Shown: piece by piece, positions 58,801-64,000 of the stretch | How positions within the stretch are numbered: the first letter of the stretch is position 1 | Layout: each line of letters begins with the position of its first letter | Source of the DNA: Ailurus styani | Lineage: Eukaryota > Chordata > Mammalia > Carnivora > Ailuridae | Length of the DNA: 64,000 bases | Direction of reading: 5' to 3' | Assembly: GCA_002007465.1 (NCBI GenBank) | Contig: LNAC01000727.1 | Span: 663,788-727,787, forward strand | The notes under the pieces: generated by a model | Database searches by the model: none | What the model was told of the DNA's origin: nothing | Seen by the model: the letters and a program-made list of their open reading frames with translations, nothing else | Position numbers and translations under genes: made by a program

Positions 58801-58994
58801 TGGGGCACCTTTGTGGCTCAGTTGGTTAAGAAGCCAACTCTAGATTTCAGCTCAGGTTATGATCTCAGGGTAGTGAGATGGAGCCCTTCCACTCAGCAGT
58901 GAGGCTGCTTGAGATTCTCTCTCTCCTTCTCCCTCTCTCCCTCCCCCCGATCGTGCTCTCTCTCTCTCTCCAATAAATAAATCTTTTTTAAAAA
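58801..58994 (+). mobile_element. Can-SINE, older type
   Basis: Complete, with short duplications TCAAAATC on both sides. Confidence 0.92.
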
Positions 58995-59121
58995 TGATCA
59001 AAATCCCTAATAGTGATTGGATAAACAGTAGTGTAGTTTTTAGTTTTAATGTCTAAAGAAGTTGGTTAAGATTCTTACAGTTCTTAGCAGATCCTGAATG
59101 GTTTTAAGAATTTTGATAAAA

Positions 59122-59315
59122 GGCACCTGGGTGGCTCAGTGGGTTAAAGCCTCTGCCTTCGGCTCAGGTCATGATCTCAGGGTCCTGGGATTGAGGCCCG
59201 CATGGGGATCCCTGCTCAGTGGGGAGCCTGCTTCCTCCTCTCTCTCTGCCTCTCTGCCTACTTGTGATCTCTCTCTCTCTCTGTGTGTCAAATAAATAAA
59301 TAAAATCTTAAAAAA
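59122..59315 (+). mobile_element. Can-SINE, young type
   Basis: Perfect 16-bp duplications AAGAATTTTGATAAAA at 59106-59121 and 59316-59331. Confidence 0.97.
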
Positions 59316-59508
59316 AAGAATTTTGATAAAAACTAAGGTTAAAGAATGTCAATAGAAATACAACTTAATGAATCAAATACTTGCATGCTGATTTTCCATT
59401 TCTGTTACATTTATTTTAATGTTATATACCTTGTATAAATGTTAATTAGAAAATTGAATAATAAGGGATTTGTTAAAGAATTTTATAATTATGTAATACA
59501 TAACCAAA

Positions 59509-59585
59509 AAAGAAAGAAAGGAAGGAAGGAAGGAGGGAAGGAAGGAAGGAAGGAAGGAAGGAAGGAAGGAAGGAAGGAAGGAAGG
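59509..59585 (+). repeat. (GGAA)n microsatellite
   Basis: About 18 GGAA units with one GAGG interruption near the left end. Confidence 0.95.
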
Positions 59586-59640
59586 TGATTTTAACTTAGT
59601 TGTCCAAACAATTCCAGCTTTTTGAATCAAGAAGTTTAAA

Positions 59641-59678
59641 CAAATGTCCATCAACAGATGAATGGTTAAAGATGTTGT

Positions 59679-59727
<49 letters not shown>

Positions 59728-60130
59728 AATACTACTCAGCCATAAAAAATGACATTTGGCCATTTACAACAATGTGGATGGAGCTGAAGAGTGTTATGCT
59801 AAGCAAGATAAGTCAGAGAAAGACAAATACCATATGATTTCACTCATGTATGGAATTTAAGAAACAAACCAGATGAACAGAAAGTGGAAAAAAAGAGAGA
59901 TGGGACAAATCAAGAAACAGACTCTTAATAATAGAGAACAAACTGATGGTTATCAGACAGAAGGGAGGGTGGGGGTGGGGGGTGAAGTAGGTGATGGGGG
60001 TTAGAGAAGGCACTTATCCCAATGAGCCCCTGGTGTTTTATGTAAGTGTTGAATCACTAAGTTGTACACCCAAAACTAATATTACACTGTATATTAACTA
60101 ACTGGAATCTAAATAAAAACTTAAAAAAAA
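59641..60130 (+). mobile_element. Young 5'-truncated LINE-1
   Basis: The last part of ORF2 (from CAAATGTCCATCAACAGATG), the 3' UTR with a G-rich GGGTGGGGGTGGGGGG tract near 59966-59983, and a poly(A) tail after AATCTAAATAAAAACTT. Target duplications AAGTTTAAA at 59632-59640 and 60130-60138 show an L1-type insertion of modest age. The ORF2 fragment is too short to be active. Confidence 0.92.
59681..59724 (+). repeat. (AC)n microsatellite inside the LINE-1
   Basis: About 22 AC units at a point where L1 normally has a short TACAC stretch, so it grew after insertion or was carried by the source element. Confidence 0.93.
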
Positions 60131-60138
60131 AGTTTAAA

Positions 60139-60504
60139 TGGATAATACTACCACCTGGAAAAAGTTTACCTAAATTACAAGTCCAACAATTAGATTAAAA
60201 TGTGTGGGTCCTCATATGAGCCAACCCTGTAAACATGAATCTATATTTGTAAACTAACTAGTTGTATTATTTTGGATTAATCTTACACTCATGGAACCTA
60301 AGAAAAAAGATTTTTATTTCTAAATCTGAAAAGTTAACACAAAACAGGAAAAATGGTACTCAAAGAGTTAAGTAAATATTTGGCTCGAAAAAATAATCCA
60401 CTTATTGTTTCATCAAGTTATTCTTATTGTACAAGTTCCTAAAGCCTTATTTCCGAGGATTGCAAGTGTAGTGCTTGCAAATGTAGCCAGAATAAATAGT
60501 AATA
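60139..60504. other. Unassigned spacer
   Basis: No gene or recognised repeat. Confidence 0.35.
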
Positions 60505-60755
60505 ATGATAATCATAGCTAACATTTATTGAGTGCTTGCAATGTGTGAGAAACTACTTGAAGTGCTTTAAGTGGATTATCTAATTTAGTCTTCGAGAAAC
60601 GATCCTAGATGCAGGAAAACTCGAGTTTACAGGTAAGGAAACGGAGTCAGGAAGAAAATAAGTAAGTTGAGCAAGACCACGTAATCAGTGGGTGGCGCTG
60701 GGATCTGAGAGGAGCTGGAATCCACAGACTGTGCTCTGGAAACTACCCTATTTTC
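60505..60755 (-). mobile_element. MIR, minus strand
   Basis: AACATTTATTGAGTGCTTGC at the left, CTCGAGTTTACAGGTAAGGA in the core and CAGACTGTGCTCTGGAAACT at the right match nearly full-length antisense MIR. Confidence 0.88.
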
Positions 60756-60764
60756 AAATATTAT

Positions 60765-60870
60765 GTGGAAAGAGAGAAACAGAGAGAGACAGACAGAGGG
60801 AGACAAAGGGAGGGAGAGAAGGTGGGAAGAGGGTAGGGGGGTGAAGAGAGGAATAGGGAGAGAAATTATG
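60765..60870 (+). repeat. GA-rich low-complexity tract
   Basis: Purine-only GAGA/GACA/GGGA stretch beside the MIR. Confidence 0.85.
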
Positions 60871-61153
60871 TTGTATTTTAAACAAGCTGTCTAGCAAAGG
60901 CTCCTGAGAAATGACACTGACTATAAATCTGAAAAAAGGGACAAAATTATGAGAGTATTTGAGAAAATCTGCTGCAGGTAGAACAGTTGTATAAGAATGG
61001 CTTTCTTAGCTTCTCAAGAGCAACACCTCCTCCCCATTATACCAAAATCCAAGCCTTAGGGATCTAGTATATTCCTTCATTTCTAACCATTTCCCCATAT
61101 AAGAATTTCCTTGCATATAAGAATGAAAAAAATCAGGAATCTCATTGACTTTT

Positions 61154-61354
61154 TATTTATTTATTTATTTGTTTGTTTGTTTGTTTGTTTGTTTGTTTAT
61201 TTGAGGGAGAAAGTATACAAGAGTGAGGAGGGTCAGAGGGAGAAGCAGACTCCCCACTGAGCAGGGAGCCCCATGCAAGACTGGATCCCAGGACTCCAGG
61301 CTCATGACCTGAGCCTAAGGCAGATGCTTAACCCACCGAGCCACCCAGGTGCCT
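61154..61354 (-). mobile_element. Can-SINE, minus strand, with expanded tail
   Basis: The tail is a (TTTA)n(TTTG)n array at 61150-61203. Approximate duplications CTCATTGACTTTT / CTCACTGACTCTT flank it. Confidence 0.94.
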
Positions 61355-61367
61355 CTCACTGACTCTT

Positions 61368-61679
61368 TACATGAATGTCGACTGTCTCTTTTATCTCTTA
61401 ATGCAAAATTATCAACTTTTATTTCCTGTTCAGTGTGTATGGTATGTATCTGGCAAGTCATTTTTACCATTAATCTCTGTCTCCTTTTTCTTCCAACCTC
61501 AAGGCCACTGTCATAGCTTCCAAATGATCAAGACCCACACAGTTCAATGCCCCTTTGGGTGCCCGTCTCAGAAGAGGAGCTTACTTGTACAAGAAATCCC
61601 TGAGTATTTCAGATAAGAGCTTATTCAGACACTTATCCAAGAGAATTTTAGATAGCTGAGTACATTCTAAATTTTTTTT
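61368..61679. other. Unassigned spacer
   Basis: No gene or recognised repeat; the 81-codon frame at 61371-61616 has no supporting feature. Confidence 0.35.
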
Positions 61680-62368
61680 ATATTTCTGAAGCATAGTAAC
61701 ATACATTAAAATGCCCATAACTTAACTCTAAGTTTTTATAAGTTTTGACAATGTATCATTCCATATAATTCATAATTATAATTCATGATTTTATAATTCA
61801 ATAAACGTATAAAATATTTCCATTACTAGTGGGTCCTTTCCAGAAAATTCTACTTCTCCCACAAAGGCAGCCACTTTTCTGTAACCTATCTCCCCATAGA
61901 TTATTTTGCTTTTCTTGAGTTTTATATAAATTGAATGTTACAGTATGTGTTCCTTTGTGTCTGTCTTTCATTCCCTATAATTTTGGGGGGAGAAGTGGGA
62001 AATATTTCTCTTAATTGCTACGTCCTATCTCACTGTGTCAATATACCACAGTTTATTCATTTTCTTATTGATGGTAGTTGATTTTGGTGGTATTCCGCTT
62101 TCTTTATCTTTCTTAAGAAGAAAACAGCAATATAAAAGATTTTTTTAACATAATCTTTAATATAGTTTGGATAAATAACTGGGAGCAGAATCACTGTATC
62201 ATAAACTATGTTCCACTTAACAAGAGGCATCATGTCTTTCCAGTGTGGATTTTCACACCCCTCCAGAAATGTATGAGAGCCAGATGCTCTCACATCTGCT
62301 CCATCACTCCTAATGTTAGCCTCTCCAATTTTAACCATTCTAGTGAGTGTGGTAGCAACTCTTTGGTT

Positions 62369-62594
62369 TTTTTTGTTTTGTTTTGTTTTTCTTTTTTTTT
62401 TAAGATTTTATTTATTTATTTGACACACAGAGAGAGATCACAAGTAGGCAGAGAGGCAGGCAGAGAGACAGGGAGAGGAGGAAGCAGGCTCCCCACCGAG
62501 CAGAGAGCCCGATGCGGGCCTCGATCCCAGGACGCTGAGATCATGACCTGAGCCGACAGCAGAGGCTCCAACCCACTGAGCCACCCAGGCGCCC
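62369..62594 (-). mobile_element. Can-SINE, young type, minus strand, in LINE-1
   Basis: Complete element with approximate duplications AACTCTTTGGTTTTTT / AACTCTTTGTTTTTTT. Confidence 0.95.
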
Positions 62595-62995
62595 AACTCT
62601 TTGTTTTTTTAACTTGCATTCCCCTCATGACTAAGGGTGTTGAGAATATTTCAAGGTGACTTTGGTCCATTAATCAATCTTCTTTTTGAAGTGTCCATCC
62701 AGTCTTTTACCCATCCTTAATTAAGTTATCTCATATTGACTTGTAATCTGCAGTAAGTCTTTTGTCAGATATATGTGAAAATATGTTCCTCCCTTCCTGT
62801 GGCTTTCATTTCATTTTCTAATGGTCCTTAGAAAAAGAACAACAATTTTTATCTTGAGGTCCAGCTCATCAAATTTTTGTACATATAGCACTTTTTTTTT
62901 TTTTGCCTCATAAAAAAGTACTGTCTACTTCAAAAAAAGAAGTGTTTGTTCTAGGGATTTTATGGTTTTAGCTTTTATATGTAAGTTTGCAATCT

Positions 62996-63130
62996 AGGGG
63001 CATCTGGGTAGCTCAGTCAGTTAAGCGTCCAAGTCAGCCTTCGCTCAGGTCATGATCTCAGGGTCATGAGTTCAAGCCCCACACTGGGCTCCACACTGGG
63101 GGGAGTCTACTTAAAAAAATAATAATAACA
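62996..63130 (+). mobile_element. Short Can-SINE, plus strand, in LINE-1
   Basis: Head and a short A-rich tail only; the pyrimidine body is almost absent, as in the elements at 3115 and 14944. Confidence 0.85.
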
Positions 63131-63360
63131 AGTCTGAAATCTAATTTGAACTAATTTTGATATATAATATTGTATATTGGTCAGTGTATTTTTTCTAGGA
63201 ATTTTATGATTTAATGTTTAGATTTAGATCTGCAATCTAATTAAAATTATTTTTCATATGCTGTGACATATAGGTCAATGTTCAGATTTATTTTTTTCAT
63301 TTGGATATTCAATTATTCCAATATGGTTGATGATATTCAAGGACTTTTGATAACAAAAAT

Positions 63361-63775
63361 GTTAAAAGAGAAACCTAAAAATTGTGTTTGTGTGGCTAAT
63401 TACGTTTGTGAGAACCACTTATGAATTATGCCCAGTTATCATGTAATATATTAGGAATTTACATGTCTATCTGCAACAGATATCTTGACTGATGAAGGAA
63501 TTTTAAAGCTTTACAGTGGCTCAAATTTATACTTAAAACTGTTGCTTAACATCTTTATCTACAATGCATGTTCATCTTTCATCAGTCACCATAGATTTCA
63601 GGACTACAACATCATCTTTAAGAGTCTTCACTTTTTGTTTATTATTTCAAAACCCCTTTACATCATTTCTAGTTTTCAGATTCTATTTAGAAGCATATTC
63701 AATCAATTGGTATTTATTATTGAATGTATCAAATATTGACAAATAACTCAAGGTTTTATTAGAATATAAATGACA
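63361..63775. other. Unassigned AT-rich spacer
   Basis: No gene or recognised repeat; the 84-codon frame at 63485-63739 looks random. Confidence 0.35.
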
Positions 63776-63960
63776 GGGGTGCCTGGGTGTCACAGTTGGT
63801 TAAGCTTTGGACTCTTGGTTTGTGCTCAGATCAGGATCTCAGGTCCTGGGATTGAGCCCCATGATGCGCTCCCAGCTCCTCACAGAGTCTGCTTGAGGCT
63901 CTTCTCTCTCCCTCTCTAGCCCCTCCCCATTTCTAGCTCTCTCTCTCTTTTAAAAACAAG
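63776..63960 (+). mobile_element. Can-SINE, older type, near window end
   Basis: Diverged complete element; the A-rich tail may continue to the window edge. Confidence 0.92.
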
Positions 63961-64000
63961 TAATAATACAAAAGATAAATAAGTAAAAATACAAAAGATA

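Larger units (their letters stand above)
61680..63360 (-). mobile_element. Old LINE-1, minus strand, with two Can-SINEs
   Basis: Antisense L1 ORF2/3' sequence, for example AGTCTTTTGTCAGATATATG near 62755-62775 and CTAGGGATTTTATGGTTTTA near 62952. Can-SINEs at 62369 and 62996 interrupt it. A segment of it recurs about 240 bases later, at 63190-63240. Confidence 0.65.

Overview
The window looks like nuclear DNA from a caniform carnivore, most likely a mustelid (weasel, ferret or marten group). The main reason is 37 tRNA-derived Can-SINEs on both strands. Many are of a young type with a GTGGGTTAAAGCC head, a CTCTGCCTACTTGTGATCTC stretch and an AATAAA-rich tail, which I associate from memory with mustelids rather than dogs, cats, bears or seals. 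The DNA is AT-rich and repeat-rich, with one unsized assembly gap (30438-30621) and single N bases at 4866 and 22659.

The only convincing intact protein gene is a single-exon, 44-residue high-glycine/tyrosine keratin-associated protein gene of the KRTAP20-2 type at 4123-4257 (+), with its own TATA box and poly(A) signal. It sits in a run of same-strand relatives, all broken: 117-209 (nonsense mutation and deletion), 9773-9896 (start codon, TATA box, reading frame and poly(A) signal all damaged), 15214-15694 (split by an MLT1A-like LTR), and 21915-22067 (KRTAP20-3 type, open for 50 codons but with ATA at the start position). A sixth, older KRTAP19/20-type relic lies at 35380-35577. This fits the KRTAP20 part of the hair-keratin-associated cluster (human 21q22.11), where the proteins fill the matrix between keratin filaments in the hair shaft. 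In five copies the TATA position lies 82-84 bases before the (former) start codon, so the copies arose by tandem duplication of promoter plus gene.

From about 22.4 kb to the end there is no recognisable functional gene. That part holds layered transposons: ancient LINE-1 and LINE-2 relics, MIR, one MER5-like DNA transposon, MaLR LTRs (MLT1 family) with one internal region, an ERVL-like pol relic at about 18.3-20.8 kb, and Can-SINEs inserted into all of them. One young 5'-truncated LINE-1 (59641-60130) still has target-site duplications. A 3'-truncated 5S rRNA retrocopy with a 12-bp target duplication lies inside an old LINE-1 at 12.4 kb.

I found no prokaryotic, CRISPR or other novel defence-type system. 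The most interesting material is the decay of the KRTAP20 array by several independent routes, the chimeric KRTAP/LTR locus at 15.1-16.2 kb, the open but start-less KRTAP20-3 copy, the 5S retrocopy, and several nested or junction-specific insertions.
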